Below are positions 1 through 11,068 of a stretch of 64,000 nucleotides of DNA, in pieces. Source of the stretch: Lactuca virosa (lineage: Eukaryota; Streptophyta; Magnoliopsida; Asterales; Asteraceae); NCBI GenBank assembly GCA_928212115.1, contig CAKMRJ010004445.1, forward strand, positions 79,061,202 through 79,125,201, written 5' to 3'. The position numbers were made by a program, and so were the translations under genes. Every line of letters starts with the position of its first letter. The first letter of the stretch is position 1. The notes beneath the pieces were generated by a model, which saw nothing but the letters and a program-made list of their open reading frames with translations, was not told the origin of the DNA and ran no database searches.

Positions 1-735
1 GAATGGATGGAATATTCCAATTCCGTTAGTATTCCGTTAGGGTTCCATCCAAGTTATGAGTCTTCATAATTCTTGAACCTTCATGATCAATAGTGAAAAT
101 GTCATGAGCATCATGCTGCTCAATTGTCTTCTTAGATGTCATCAACTTCCAGAAGTGTTGTTGATCATGTTGAGTAGTTTCTTGAATGTTGGACTATGTC
201 TTGAACTTGAAGATGTACCACCGCATGTTCATGATGGACCATGGACGAAACTCATGTTCCTTTGGGTACATTTGGATGTGCCTTCATTGTACATGATGAG
301 TCATGTGCAGTCTTGTTGAGCCCTCAATGTGATCATGTTGATCCATTGACTTGAGTTGAGCCACCAAGTGTTCTTGTTGAGCCATCAATTCTTGTTGAGT
401 CATAGAGTTGTGGATGAGTCAACAATATTTCTGATGAGCCATCAATATTCCAAATGATCCATCAGCATCTTGATGCTCTACATATGATCTAGATGTGTCA
501 TCTGAGATCATGATGATCCAACTAGCTTTAAGCAAGTGATCCATGTTCAACAAGTGCTCCATGTGTACATCAAGTGCTCCAAGTAAACTTCAAGTGCTCG
601 AACATCTGATTCTTCAAACACTTGTTGAGTCTTCAGTATCTTTCCAACCTGAAACATTCTGATAATGTTTGTTAGAAAATGTAAATCAATACTCAACTCA
701 TTTCAAGTGACAATCATATAAAAATATTTCCAACA
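1..735 (-). repeat. Element A 3' LTR, partial
   Basis: Matches 22059-22793 along its whole length with about 17 single-base differences and no length change. The remaining 429 bases, corresponding to 21630-22058, lie left of the window. The inner end reads TGTTGGAA on the minus strand, the usual Copia LTR start. A 78-codon open frame in both LTRs is not a gene. Confidence 0.95.
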
Positions 736-748
736 GTTTCCCCATATG
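736..748 (-). other. Element A polypurine tract (short)
   Basis: Directly next to the 3' LTR the minus strand reads CATATGGGGAAAC, the purine-rich primer position for plus-strand DNA synthesis. It is shorter than usual. A second purine run (minus strand of 809-818) lies further inside. Confidence 0.5.
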
Positions 749-2388
749 TGATGGTTACTGAAATAAGGAGTCTTAAAAGTGTGCAAAAGGAAAAATATTG
801 ATTTTAACATTTTCCCCCTCTGCTTCAATGGAATATTCTGTTGAATCAGATACACTTAAAAAAAAACTTTAAAAAATATTCGAGAGAATTTGTTCCTCAA
901 ATTTGAAAATTTTGGTTACAGAAAATTTAACTGTCAATATGAAAAAAAAATTGGAATTGATGAAAAAAATGTGCGAATTTGCATGATCTAGAGAAAAACT
1001 TGTTTTGTCAAGATAGGAAAGTAAACTGACATATATGAATAACTTGCAAACCCGTGTTGTCTTTTATTTAAGCCAGAAGTTTGAAGAAAAAATCAAGTGT
1101 TGAATAAGAATTAAAAACTTGATCTTTTTCGACAAACGAAAAAAATAAAAAATAAAAATAAAACATTGATATTTTGCTAAACCATACACAAAATGTTATG
1201 ATAAAGCAAAGGTGCTAAGTGTTGACCTTAAAAGACTCTAGCATATCAAAAAAAAAAAATTGAATGAAAGAAATTTTTTTTATTATTATTATTATTTTTT
1301 TATCATAAATGATATCTTCAAAATATATTTGGAAAAAAAAATAATAATAATAACTAATGGATATATCTTGACTATTAGATAAAGACTAAGAATCTGATAA
1401 TGATGTGAAATTTAAACAAGGATGGTGTTTGTTGATGCCTTATCCAAGAGATAGCAAAAAAAAATAAAAAAATAAAATAATAAAAATAATAAAAAATAAT
1501 AAACAAAATTGAAATAAAAGATTTTTTTTTTCAAAAAAAAAAGTCGTGCATGTGCGTGAAAAGGGGAAAAAAAATTTGTGCATGCAGAAGCCACATACAC
1601 CCAACACATGTTTCTTTTTGTGACACCTAGACCATCATAATTGAGTTATTTGCTCTTGTGTTCAAGTGTCACAAAAAAAGCATCACAAAAGGATTGTTGC
1701 ATAATACACGTTGTATAGGGCTCGGAAGGAAAGGCCCACAATTATCTTAGGGTTTTAATGCTTCCTGTGTGATTCTTTCTCCAAAGAATAAGGTAGAATC
1801 GGCTGGAGATGTGCTCCGATTGTTCTTTGATCATCAATGAGCTAGCTTTCTTGATTGTTCACAGGACGCTGGTGGTGGACATGCTGTGATCATCATGTTT
1901 TTTTTTTTAATTTTTTAATTTTTTTTATTTTTGACTTGAGAAACAGTGAGTAGATCACTTTGGTTCCAATGTGCATGTGGATGCTTGACGTACATGTTGT
2001 TCATGAGAGCGAGTCAAGCAACAACAGAAAAAAAGGGTGCTTTTAATTGGTTTGAACCAGCAAAAAATAACTTACGACGTTGCCATGCTTGAATGTGCTG
2101 GTATGTGTGAAGCAGCCAAAAGAAAGAAAAGAAAACAGATAAGGGGAGCACCAAGAGATATTGTTCATGGTGTTTCATTGACCTGAGGTTTAATTTTTCT
2201 TTTGGTGCTCATGAATTCATTGATGCTCACTTACAATCAAGATACTTATGAGTTCGTTGTTGCTCACACAAACTGATGATGCTCATGAGATGTTCATGTG
2301 GCACACCTGATCTGATCATGTGAAGTACCTGATCTGACTTGAAGCGATAATGGTACATCACACGTTCATATGCCAAGTTGTGTGTCCA
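749..2388. other. AT-rich non-coding 3' region of element A
   Basis: No coding segment is recognised. The stretch is rich in A and T runs and short ATT/AAT repeats (about 1140-1160, 1240-1345, 1455-1540 and 1900-1930). It belongs to A because it lies between A's RNase H end and A's 3' LTR. Confidence 0.7.
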
Positions 2389-2410
2389 AGAGAGAGATAG
2401 AGAGAGAGAG

Positions 2411-2452
<42 letters not shown>
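2389..2452. repeat. (AG)n microsatellite
   Basis: About 30 AG dinucleotides with two single-base interruptions. The open frames on both strands here are products of the repeat. Confidence 0.97.
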
Positions 2453-2456
<4 letters not shown>

Positions 2457-2597
2457 CCAAGGGATTCATATAAGATGCGCCAAAGAAAAAAAAACGAGAG
2501 GCTTGATGTTTTTCCAAACGAACAAACACAAAAGGAACTTGATGTTGCGTCAAGGACTTGATGTTGTGTGGCTAATGGCGCAAGTAGGGTTCATGCA

Positions 2598-2750
2598 ATT
2601 TGAGGGTGGCTCAAGTAGGGTTTCAAAATTTGGGTCTTGATCAAGTAGGGTTTCGAAATTTGAGTGTGGCTCAAGTAGGGTTTCGAAATTTGAGTGTGGC
2701 TCAAGTAGGGTTTCGAAACTTGAAGGTGGCTCAAGTAGGTGATCACGAAA
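2598..2750. repeat. 30-bp tandem repeat in the 3' region of A
   Basis: A 30-base unit beginning GTGGCTCAAGTAGGGTTTCG is repeated about five times with few changes. The unit length is a multiple of three, so a repetitive open frame appears, but nothing marks it as a protein. Confidence 0.9.
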
Positions 2751-2759
2751 TCTTGTTGA

Positions 2760-3430
2760 TGATCAAGAGGGTTTTTGGCTCAAGAGTGGTGAATACTCTT
2801 GTTGATGATCACGAGATTGAGTGAATGATCAAGAGGATGGAGCAATGAGTATATATAGGACATGATAAGGGTCTTGAATTTACTTGATGATCAAGATAAG
2901 GGTGTGGATGATCAAGAGAGAAATTCGAAAATGGGATGGCTCAAGAAGGGATTTCGAAAATACTTGATGATCAAGATAAAGTTGTTGATGATCAAGATAG
3001 AATTTCGAAAATGGGATGTCTCAAGAAGGGATTTCGAATTTACTTGATGATCAAGAGGGTTTTCGAAATTTCTTGATGATCAAGATAGGGTTGTTGATGA
3101 TCAAGAGTGAATTTCAAAAATAGGGTTTGGGTCAAGAAGGTTTTCGAAATTGCTTGATGATCAAGATAGGGTTGTTGATGATCAAGAGGGTTTTTCGAAA
3201 TTAGGGTTTGGTCAAGAAGGGATTTCGAATTTACTTGATGATCAAGAGGGTTTTCGAAATTGCTTGATGATCAAGATAGGGTTGTTGATGATCAAGAGCG
3301 AATTTCGAAAATAGGGTTTGGGTCAAGAAGGTTTTCGAAATTGCTTGATGATCAAGATAGGGTTGTTGATGATCAGGAGTGAATTTCGAAATTTTGGCTT
3401 GGGTCAAGAAGGAATTCGAAATTGCTTGAT
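2760..3430. repeat. Long tandem array built on TTGATGATCAAGA
   Basis: Units of roughly 80-100 bases alternate TTGATGATCAAGA blocks with TTTCGAAA blocks and GGGTCAAGAAGG blocks. Both TGATCA and TTCGAA are palindromes, so single strands could fold in many registers. The units are variable, which suggests an older array than the 30-bp one beside it. Confidence 0.85.
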
Positions 3431-3690
3431 GACTCAAGAGGGCACAAAAACCTTGTTGATCATGAATGGCTCAAGAGGACACAAAAAACTTGTTATTCAC
3501 GAATGGCTCAAGAGGGATTTCGAAATTACTTGATGGCTCAAGAGGGCACAAAAACCTTGTTGATCATGAATGGCTCAAGAGGGATTTCAAAATTACTTGA
3601 TGGATCAAGAGGGCACAAAAACCTTGTTGATCATGAATGGCTCAAGAGGGATTTCGAAATTACTTAACGGCTCAAGAGGGATTTCGAAAT
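3425..3690. repeat. About 67-bp tandem array
   Basis: Units read TTGATGGCTCAAGAGGGC, then CACAAAAACCTTG, TTGATCATGAATGG and CTCAAGAGGGATTTCGAAAT. Three or four copies are clear. It shares the CTCAAGAGGG core with the arrays on either side. Confidence 0.85.
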
Positions 3691-3699
3691 TAGTGATGA

Positions 3700-4030
3700 A
3701 TCAAGAGAAGGTTGTTGAGGATCAAGAAGGATTTCGAAATAAGGAATGACTCAAGAGGACATCCAAAATCCTTGTTCATCACAATTATTGTTTGTTGAGC
3801 CAAACTAGGGTTGTTGAGCCAAACTAGGGTTTTGAGAGAAACTTGTGGCTCAAGAAGGGATTTTCGAAAATAGGATGGTTGTTGAGCCAAATTAGGGTTT
3901 GCAACTTAAGAAGACTTATGGCTCAAGAGGGTTTTTCGAAAATAGGGAGGTAGTTGAGCCAAACTAGGGTTTTGCAACAAAAAAACTTGTGGCTCAAGAG
4001 AGGTTTTTCGAAAATGGGTTTGTTGTTGAT
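3700..4030. repeat. TTGTTGAGCC / CTCAAGAGGG degenerate repeats
   Basis: Degenerate copies of GGTTGTTGAGCCAAA followed by GGCTCAAGAGGG and TTTTCGAAAATAGG. TTGTTGAGCC also occurs several times in A's LTR (for example near 351-410), so LTR and tail share this vocabulary. Confidence 0.75.
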
Positions 4031-4189
4031 TCAAACATGTTGTTGTGCCAAGGCTACTTCTTGCTTCTCACCAACTTAAGTTGCCTGTTGCATACGCAAC
4101 TGTTGCTCACGACGCCTTGTTGCTCCAAACGAGTATGAAAGTAAGAATTTGTGAGAGAGTGAAAAAGCAAGAATAAGAAGTAGAAGTGA

Positions 4190-4520
4190 GGTATTTATAG
4201 TTGAAGGGTTATAGGGTTTCTCAATGGGCCGAAATAGGGCTTGCATGGGCCAACAAGTGGTCCCATAAGGCTTGGATGGTACTCAAGTATAAATAGGAGA
4301 ATTTCAACTTGAGTCGCGAGCGCGAGAATGATGCCTTGAGAATCAAGAAAGAAAAGGTGGTGCATGCATGGATGTTATCTTTAAGACGTGCATGGCGCCT
4401 AAGGAAAGATCTACTCGAAACGTGCATGACATACGTGACACGTGCATGACCTACTTGAAACATGCATGGCTCATTTAAATGTGTATGGCCTATTGGAAAC
4501 GTGCATGGCACATTTATTAT
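4190..4520 (-). promoter_or_regulatory. Promoter-like block: TATA boxes, TGGGCC sites and RY-type repeats
   Basis: Seen: the minus strand has CTATAAATACC at about 4191-4201 and the plus strand has TATAAATAG at 4288-4296, so the TATA boxes diverge. TGGGCC (site II, TCP-type) occurs at 4225 and 4246. On the minus-strand upstream side, seven spaced copies of GTGCATG/CATGCATG or close variants lie at 4361-4510. CATGCA is the RY core bound by B3 factors, and several copies abut ACGT. Inferred: a core promoter with a B3/bZIP-type upstream region inside A's tail. No intact ORF follows within 1.5 kb on the minus strand, only the arrays, so it may be a relic. Confidence 0.5.
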
Positions 4521-4767
4521 GATCTATGTGGACTTAATGAACCACATGGGCGTGATGCATCAACTGACTGAAGATGCTTCAAGCTGTTGATCAAGAGCCA
4601 ATGTTCTTGATCATGCTCCAATGTTGTTGAGCATGGTCCAACGTTTTTTGAACATGCTCCAAAAGACTGACGATGCTCCAAGCCGAACCAAGTGATCAAG
4701 ATCTTTCAAGTTGGTGAAGTTTCTCCGAGGTACTTCCAGTTGATCGAGATGATGAAGATATTCCAAG

Positions 4768-5090
4768 ATGCCTCAAGATGGTCAAGATGATCAAGATGAT
4801 CAAGTTGATGAAGAGTGTCCAACATGCCTCAAGATGGTCAAGATGATCAAGATGATCAAGTTGATGAAGATGGTCCAACATGCCTCAAGATGGTCAAGAT
4901 AATCAAGATGATCAAGTTGATGAAGATAGTCCAAGATGCCTCAAGATGGTCAAGATGATCAAGTTGATGAAGATAGTCCAACATGCCTCAAGATGGTCAA
5001 GATGATCAAGATGATCAAGTTGATGAAGATAGTCCAACATGCCTCAAGATGGTCAAGATGATCAAGATGATCAAGTTGATGAAGATGCGT
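4768..5090. repeat. 56-bp minisatellite in the 3' region of A
   Basis: About six copies of a 56-base unit starting ATGCCTCAAGATGGTCAAGA and containing ATGATCAAG blocks. One copy lacks a 9-base block. A 42-base piece of this unit recurs inside the RT gene of the same element (15500-15541). Confidence 0.95.
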
Positions 5091-6960
5091 CATTTATTCG
5101 TCCATTTGGTCCAAAGATGAGGAGATGGTCCAAGATGGTCCAAGTTTTATGTTGTTGCTTCAAATTTGGTCCATGTTCCTAAAGCTGTTCCATATTGGTC
5201 CAAGAGCACGAAGTTGCTTCAAGATGGTTCTTTAAGGCTTTTGATTTTGAACTTCTTCACAATGTACAAGAATGCTCCATAAACCAAGACAGACACATAT
5301 GGTTTTCTTGAAGAGTACGATCTATTGTCATAAGATGCTTCACTTGGCTAAGGAAGTTCTATGATCAAGTAAGTGATATTCTCTATCTTACTTAGCTGCT
5401 TTACCTAGATTCTAAGGCATGAGTTAAACAGAAAGTATAAAAGTGCAAACACTGAATAATCTAACTTTGAAAGTGATGTGTGTGCATATGGATAGAGAAT
5501 CTGAGAAGGAAATAGTAAAATGCAGTGAGGTGTGTGCATGTGGAAACAAGAACTTTAAGGAAACACTTATTGACTGAATTAGAGACATTGAGGATTATCT
5601 GTTGTTACTTCCAGATTTATCAAGCAACTAAATTCTGTGTTTGATTCTTCACTTCGCATTGTAAAGAATTCCCTTGTGGATTATTATGTTTTGAATTCCT
5701 TAACATCACACAAAATAACCTGATTTGTACTTACCAGTTATGTCTCACCGCAATGCGTATATTTGTGTCTAAGGCCTAGTTACTTCCCAAGCCCTAAATA
5801 CTGGCAATCCTCATAAACGTTCCCCACTTATTTTGAACAACATTCATTTTCGCATTCCTACCACCTATACCTTTTCATTTACTCCTTTTGTTTCAAAAGC
5901 TATCGCCAAATTCCAAGTGACACAACTTTAAAAGAAAAAAAATAGTATATATAATAGTTGACCTAAGAATATAACTAGATTTTTTTTTTTTTGGTTTTTT
6001 TTTTGGAATCTTTTCTTATAACTCTAACTTTGACTAAGTACACAAGCAAATAATTATTAGCTTTACTTCTATTTGTACTTTAGTTCGTGACTTTCTAAGA
6101 AATTCATTGGAGTGCTCGGAATCTCTTACGTCACTAATGGAGTCCATGACTTTCTATGAAAACCCATGTAGCGGACTTCTTCCCGGTCCGATCCGCGTTA
6201 ATGTACTGCAGGTGGACAGATTTTCAATATCCCGTGGGGTTTACTGGCCAAGTTCTCATAGGTCACAGATTGACTCCACTCCTGAACTATAACTTATTGA
6301 ATATATAACTAGACTCAAAGTGCAGAAATTAAACAGATATACTTGGAACTTGACTCGCTTTGTTTTAACTAAGAAGCTTTTTATTGGGTATAGATATTCA
6401 CAAAGCAAAACTTTTTATGTCCCTCAAACTACACAAGTTCGCGTTTTTGTCTCATGAGTTCACTAGGACAGGGAAGCCACAAAGATACTATAACACATTG
6501 GCTTAACTAAACCTTAGAGTTCGCCTCAAATTATCCCACATAACATTAGTACTTGATGTATGTTATAACTCTAAGTAGAGTATAACCATGAAGCTTGTTA
6601 ATGGTCACTGAAGTACCAATATTAGTTGTGTACTGAAGCAAACTGAAGCACCACAGAATTTAGTATTTTCAAAAATCAATAAAGTGTGGAGCAACTAACC
6701 TTCTTCATTTGCATAGTTGTGATGTCAACTTGCATTTTCCTAACAAAAATAAAGTTAAAATCTTTTTGGTATTTTCTTTTGTTTAAAGTAAAGACACAAT
6801 ACAGAAAATAAAATCTTTTTGTAGTTTTCTCTTATGTAAAGTAAAACTGTAAAATCTTTTTGAGGGTTTTTTTTGTTGTGAAAAAGTAAAGCAAAAAAAC
6901 AATGAATTAGAAATAAAATATTTTTGGAGTTTTCTTAAAAAAGTGAGAAAGAAAAAGTTT
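5091..6960. other. Non-coding 3' region of A next to pol
   Basis: No coding similarity seen. 5091-5400 continues CCAAGATGG-type low complexity. 5940-6010 has A and T runs. 6740-6950 holds three degenerate copies of an AAAATCTTTTTG-containing segment just after the pol stop. Confidence 0.65.
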
Positions 6961-7576
6961 TCAAATGCCTAGAGAATCTGGATTAAGCATGCAAAGTCGT
7001 CCTAGAAAGTGTAAGAACTTGGATTCATCCAGAGCTTTGGTGAACACATCTACAGTCTCTTCTTCTGTAAGAACAAAATGAAGCTCAATATGACCTTTTT
7101 GAATATTATCTTTAAGGAAGTGATACCTGATATCAATGTGCTTGGTCATTGAGTGGTTAACTGGATTGTGAGAGATTGCAATTGCACTCTTAGAGTCACA
7201 ATAGATTGGGATCTGTTGCATTTTGAATCCATAATCTCTCAGTTGTGTTTGCATCCAGAGCACTTGAGAACAACAACTGGCGGCAGCAACATACTCAGCT
7301 TCAGCAGTAGAGGTTGAAACACATGTTTGCTTCTTTGAGGTCCAACTGACCAATCTACCTCCTAAGAATTGACAGCTACCAGAAGTGCTCTTCCTGTCGA
7401 GCTTGCATCCTCCATAATCTGAGTCAGTAAAGGCTTGGAGATAAAAGTTGCCTTTAGCAGAATAGAATAGACCCAGAGAAGCAGTTCCTTTCAGATATTT
7501 GAAAATTCTTTTGACTGCAATGAGATGTGATTCCTTGGGATTGGCTTGAAAGCGTGTACACAGACATGTTGAAAAC
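6961..7576 (-). pseudogene. Element A pol, C-terminal RNase H segment
   Basis: This is the last part of Copia Pol, continuing the RT gene across the D insertion. The frame is open from the D junction at 7576 to the stop near 6961. It shows FTDSDYGGCKLDRKSTSG, then STAEAEYVAAASC and YCDSKSAIAISHNP, the RNase H motifs with the acidic residues D, E and D that degrade RNA in RNA:DNA hybrids. HIDIRYHFLKD and a conserved F-TKALD tail follow. The normal start lies in upstream coding on the far side of D, so this piece has no start codon of its own. The segment itself looks intact; the gene is broken only by the insertion and upstream rearrangement. Confidence 0.92.
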
Positions 7577-8374
7577 TGTTGGAATAGTGTCCAAGGTCAT
7601 TAACTATTGCTAATATTTCAAATAATAGCAGGGTCCTTTTGGGTTGCCCTCAAGACCCAAATTGAGTAGAATAAATATAGGAGAAATTGGTTTATTAATT
7701 ATTATGGTTAATAATTAATTAGAAACTAATTGGAAATATATTTTGGAAATATATTTTGGGAATTAATTAACAGTTTAATTAATTAAAGGGTTGAATGTTC
7801 ATTAATCGATAGTTGGTTAATCAGGACTGTTCTAGAACCTTATGGAATTAGGGTTGGATGAAAATCACTCCATCCCACATGGGAAAGGAGTGAAATTTCG
7901 TGGTTAGGCCTCCATCCCACATGGGAAGGAGTACTAAACCCTAGGAGGCATCCAAGGCTATAAATAGGGCCTTAGGGATTTCATTCCTCCTTGCACCTTG
8001 GCTTGAAGTTTCGCCAACCCTTCTTCCTCCCCCTCTTAGGGACGATTTCTAACCCCTTTGGGTTTGGGAAATTGACCCTTCTCCTAGTTATTTTTATTCC
8101 ACTCTTTGGTGTCATTGGGTGTGATACCATTAGAAGGATTCTGGTTTGGGTCCTTTCATCTAAGCAACTTCATGGAGGTTCAAGATCTCAAGCATAGAGA
8201 TCAAGGGCTACATAAGAGGTATGTTTTCTTACTTATGTTTTAGTTTTCTAGGGTTGATGTAATTAGCATGAAGCCATAGATCCATAGGATGCATGTACAC
8301 TTAGGTATATCGTTGTTTCGATTTTTCCGCTGCCTAGCTTTAGAGTGTATTTGATGCATGTAGAAATCCCAACA
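7577..8374 (+). repeat. Element D 5' LTR
   Basis: 798 bases, matched by 14424-15222. A motif near CCATCCCACATGGGA occurs twice about 41 bases apart (about 7871-7891 and 7912-7932) just before the TATA box. A 68-codon open frame at 7991-8197 repeats in the other LTR and is not a gene. Confidence 0.97.
7959..7967 (+). promoter_or_regulatory. TATA box of element D 5' LTR
   Basis: TATAAATAG preceded by GGC and followed by a pyrimidine-rich leader, as at Copia U3/R boundaries. The 3' LTR has the same site at 14807-14815. Confidence 0.8.
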
Positions 8375-8375
8375 G

Positions 8376-8387
8376 TGGTATCAGAGC
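8376..8387 (+). other. Element D primer-binding site (tRNA-iMet type)
   Basis: TGGTATCAGAGC lies one base after the 5' LTR. This is complementary to the 3' end of plant initiator tRNA-Met, the usual Copia primer. Confidence 0.95.
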
Positions 8388-8497
8388 CATTGGTTCATGG
8401 TTATGTTCACCCTAGATCCATGTTTTCTGTAAAACTTTGTTTGAAATTGAATGGTAGAAGGATTATTGAAAAATTCGTAATTGATAATACCTTAGTC

Positions 8498-8540
8498 GCA
8501 GCTCACGACGTGAGAGCTTAGAGCTCACGACGTGAGCTCA
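8498..8540. repeat. Two CpG palindromes in the D leader
   Basis: CTCACGACGTGAG occurs at 8502-8514 and 8524-8536. Each is a perfect palindrome around one central base, and the second extends to AGCTCACGACGTGAGCT. They lie 115 bases after the PBS in the presumed RNA leader. Confidence 0.85.
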
Positions 8541-8639
8541 GCAGAATTAGGGTTTTTGGATTTTTTCCATTTTTCAAATATGAAGCTTTATCAAATATGG
8601 ATAATTACCAAATTTTAAAATGTTTTAAATTTGGAAATT

Positions 8640-8885
8640 GATAAATATTATTTAAATGTTTTATTTGAATTTGAGTATTTATTAATAGATAAATATTGTT
8701 TAAATATGTTTATTTGAATTTGAATATTTATGTGTTTATTTGAATTTGAATATTTACTAATAGATAAATATTGTTTAAATATGTTTATTTGAATTTGAAT
8801 ATTTATGTGTTTATTTGAATTTGAATATTTATCTATTATTTAAATAGTGAATTTAAATATTTAATTATTTATAAAAGAGATTTAT
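8640..8885. repeat. AT-rich tandem repeat in the D leader
   Basis: Blocks of TTTATTTGAATTTGAATATT and GATAAATATTGTTTAAATAT alternate. A unit of about 77 bases is present nearly twice at 8691-8835. Confidence 0.85.
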
Positions 8886-9301
8886 AAATTTGAATATTAC
8901 CCCCTTCTGATTTATTAATTGTTACATTGCGTCCTCGCAATTAATTAGAATTAATAATAGACAACTAAATTTAAAGAGTTTTAAATGTACCCCTTATATT
9001 TATATATATTAGAATTGTGTCTATTATATGTATAAGAAAGTTACAACATGCGCCCTCGCGTGTTTAAATATTGACATTGTCAGTCTTACATCGACTAGGC
9101 TCACCCGTTCTAATGTAGGGGTTTAAGGAGGTCTCTTTGATTCCTAATGAGGTCGGTTTTTAATATGCTTCGCGCTTACCACCCTCACCGCCCAATTGCA
9201 TTTTGTGAATGGAGTTACCGAAAGGGTTTGATAGTGATAATGGTCAATCTAAAAGTATTTTAAATACAAGTATAAAACAAAATCCCGTTTTATTAATAGA
9301 A

Positions 9302-9645
9302 TGTGAGTTTATATTATCCATGAAAATTGCACATTCTCTTTATATTCTGTTGATGGAGCTCGTGTGGTTAACCGGCACATCAATATAGGGTATAGTTGAG
9401 AATGATATGGAACTCGCAAGAGTCGGGGACCATGCGATTTTGCAAGGTTAATTCTCAATCTATTTAATGTGAATTTTATGTTATCCATAAAAGTTGCACA
9501 TTCTCTTTATAACTTGTTGATGGAGCTCGCGTGGTTAACCGGCACGTCAATTGGAGAGTATAAGTAGAGAATGATGTGGAACTCGTGAATCTCAAGCGTA
9601 ACTTGAGCCGGGGACCATGCGGTTTTGTATGGTCGATTCACCATC
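9302..9645. repeat. About 168-bp imperfect direct duplication in the D leader
   Basis: 9302-9468 and 9469-9645 share the order TTATCCAT, TTGCACATTCTCTTTAT, TTGATGGAGCTCG, GTGGTTAACCGGCAC, GGAACTCG and GGGGACCATGCG. The copies differ clearly and the second has about 15 extra bases, so the duplication is older than this insertion. Confidence 0.85.
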
Positions 9646-11060
9646 TGTTCAATGATCCGCGGCGACCCCGTCATTGAATTTGAGATGAACATAATTCGAG
9701 ATTAACATGCCATTGATAGTCAATGAATCTCAAAGATCTAGGAATTTCGTGGTGATCGAAATTGGCAAAGGGCTTTGCCTACCTAAATAACTTTATGGTG
9801 TGTTTACGGCATCCCTTTACACATCATGGAGCCAAATATGGATCCTAGCCTTATAAAATAATTTTATTTAGGGTGATTATTTTCTAAGGATAAGTAAAAC
9901 AAACTATAATGGAATTTGTTATTGAATGATGTTTATATCCTTATCCACTAAAATATACTGCTATAAAACCTTTGAAAGGATTAGCTATGAGGATGATCAA
10001 TCTTGTCAAATTCGTAGTTTGGGAGTAGTTCTCATAAACGAAAAGAAAGATCATGCCTTTGTTAAAGCTATTCCTTGGTTACTTCAAACATTGCATTCTA
10101 AAGTGTTAGAAAGTGCAATTGTCAAATGTACGTTGTAAAATGACATATTGAAGTAAAATGGAATTTCCTTGAGTTAGGAGTTGACTAGGATTAATCGACT
10201 AGCTGACATGTACATATAATCAATTCATTTTGATTTTGATATGAACAACTTGGAATGACCATGAAGGAGTTGTGGAGCATGTTAAAGTTTCCTTTTGGAA
10301 TTAACATGGCAGTCATAGAAACTCAAACTTCAAAACACTCCCATATTTTACTATCATTAATAGAAGTGTCAAGAAGAAGAAAGCCAATTGCACACGGTTT
10401 AAAAGGCAATTAGTGTGGGTCTACCTAATCTAGGCCCTAATACCTAGGACAAAGGAAGGCTTATTCTAAGACATGTTCTGATAGTTGCTCATTTCCATAA
10501 CAAGAAAAGGACTAAGAAATCAAACTTGCCCAAATGTATATTTGAGGTGAAAGGACTGGAACATGAAGAAGTTAAATTTGATCATGGATCACGATCCCGT
10601 GCTACTTTCCATAGGATCAAAAGATAACTAGTTCTTTCATGTTTGTTATTCAAAAAAATATATGAATTTATAATGCCATCAAAACATTACTTCTAAACCT
10701 TGAGTATTTTACTGAGGATTAGTACTGATATTTGCAAGAATGTGCAGTTACTAAAATGAAGTAAGAAGACTAGAACATGGAGAATATAATTTGATCATGA
10801 ATGCCAAGCCCTTGCTACATTCATGGGATCAAATGACAATTCTCCTCAAGAGTTTAGTCTATGGTAATATAACTAAACTTTTTTATACTATAATTCATGA
10901 GATAGTTCTGACTTATTTAAATGTAGAGCATTCTAACATGTTAAAAGAAAGTCATAAAATTTATGAAGCTAGTATAGTAGCAATCGTTCAAAATTGATTC
11001 GAACATTTAAATAACGTGTATTATTGTGAATATCTGTTGATGTTAGTTCAACTAATGGAT
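9646..11060 (+). pseudogene. Degenerate gag region of element D (by position)
   Basis: Between leader and pol remnants, where Copia gag belongs. Short open pieces exist (for example 9926-10138), but I recognise no Gag domain or zinc knuckle. Related phrases recur (GAACATGAAGAAG near 10560 and GAACATGGAGAAT near 10772, each followed by TTTGATCATG), which suggests an internal duplication of about 210 bases. The gag identity is inferred from position only. Confidence 0.4.
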
Positions 11061-11068
11061 CGTTCAGA

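Noticed and set aside
83..319. 78-codon open frame, also at 22141-22377
   Set aside because: Lies in both LTRs of element A and has low-complexity composition; an LTR copy, not a gene.
2370..3667. Repetitive open frames through the arrays of A
   Set aside because: Their openness comes from repeat units with lengths divisible by three. No start context or protein-like composition.
4768..5090. CRISPR-like regular array
   Set aside because: There are no unique spacers between units. It is a plain minisatellite, and the genome is a plant's. The same holds for the 43-bp array at 53446.
7991..8197. 68-codon frame present twice, identical, also at 14839-15045
   Set aside because: It is the same part of both D LTRs. 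Identity reflects LTR copying, not selection.
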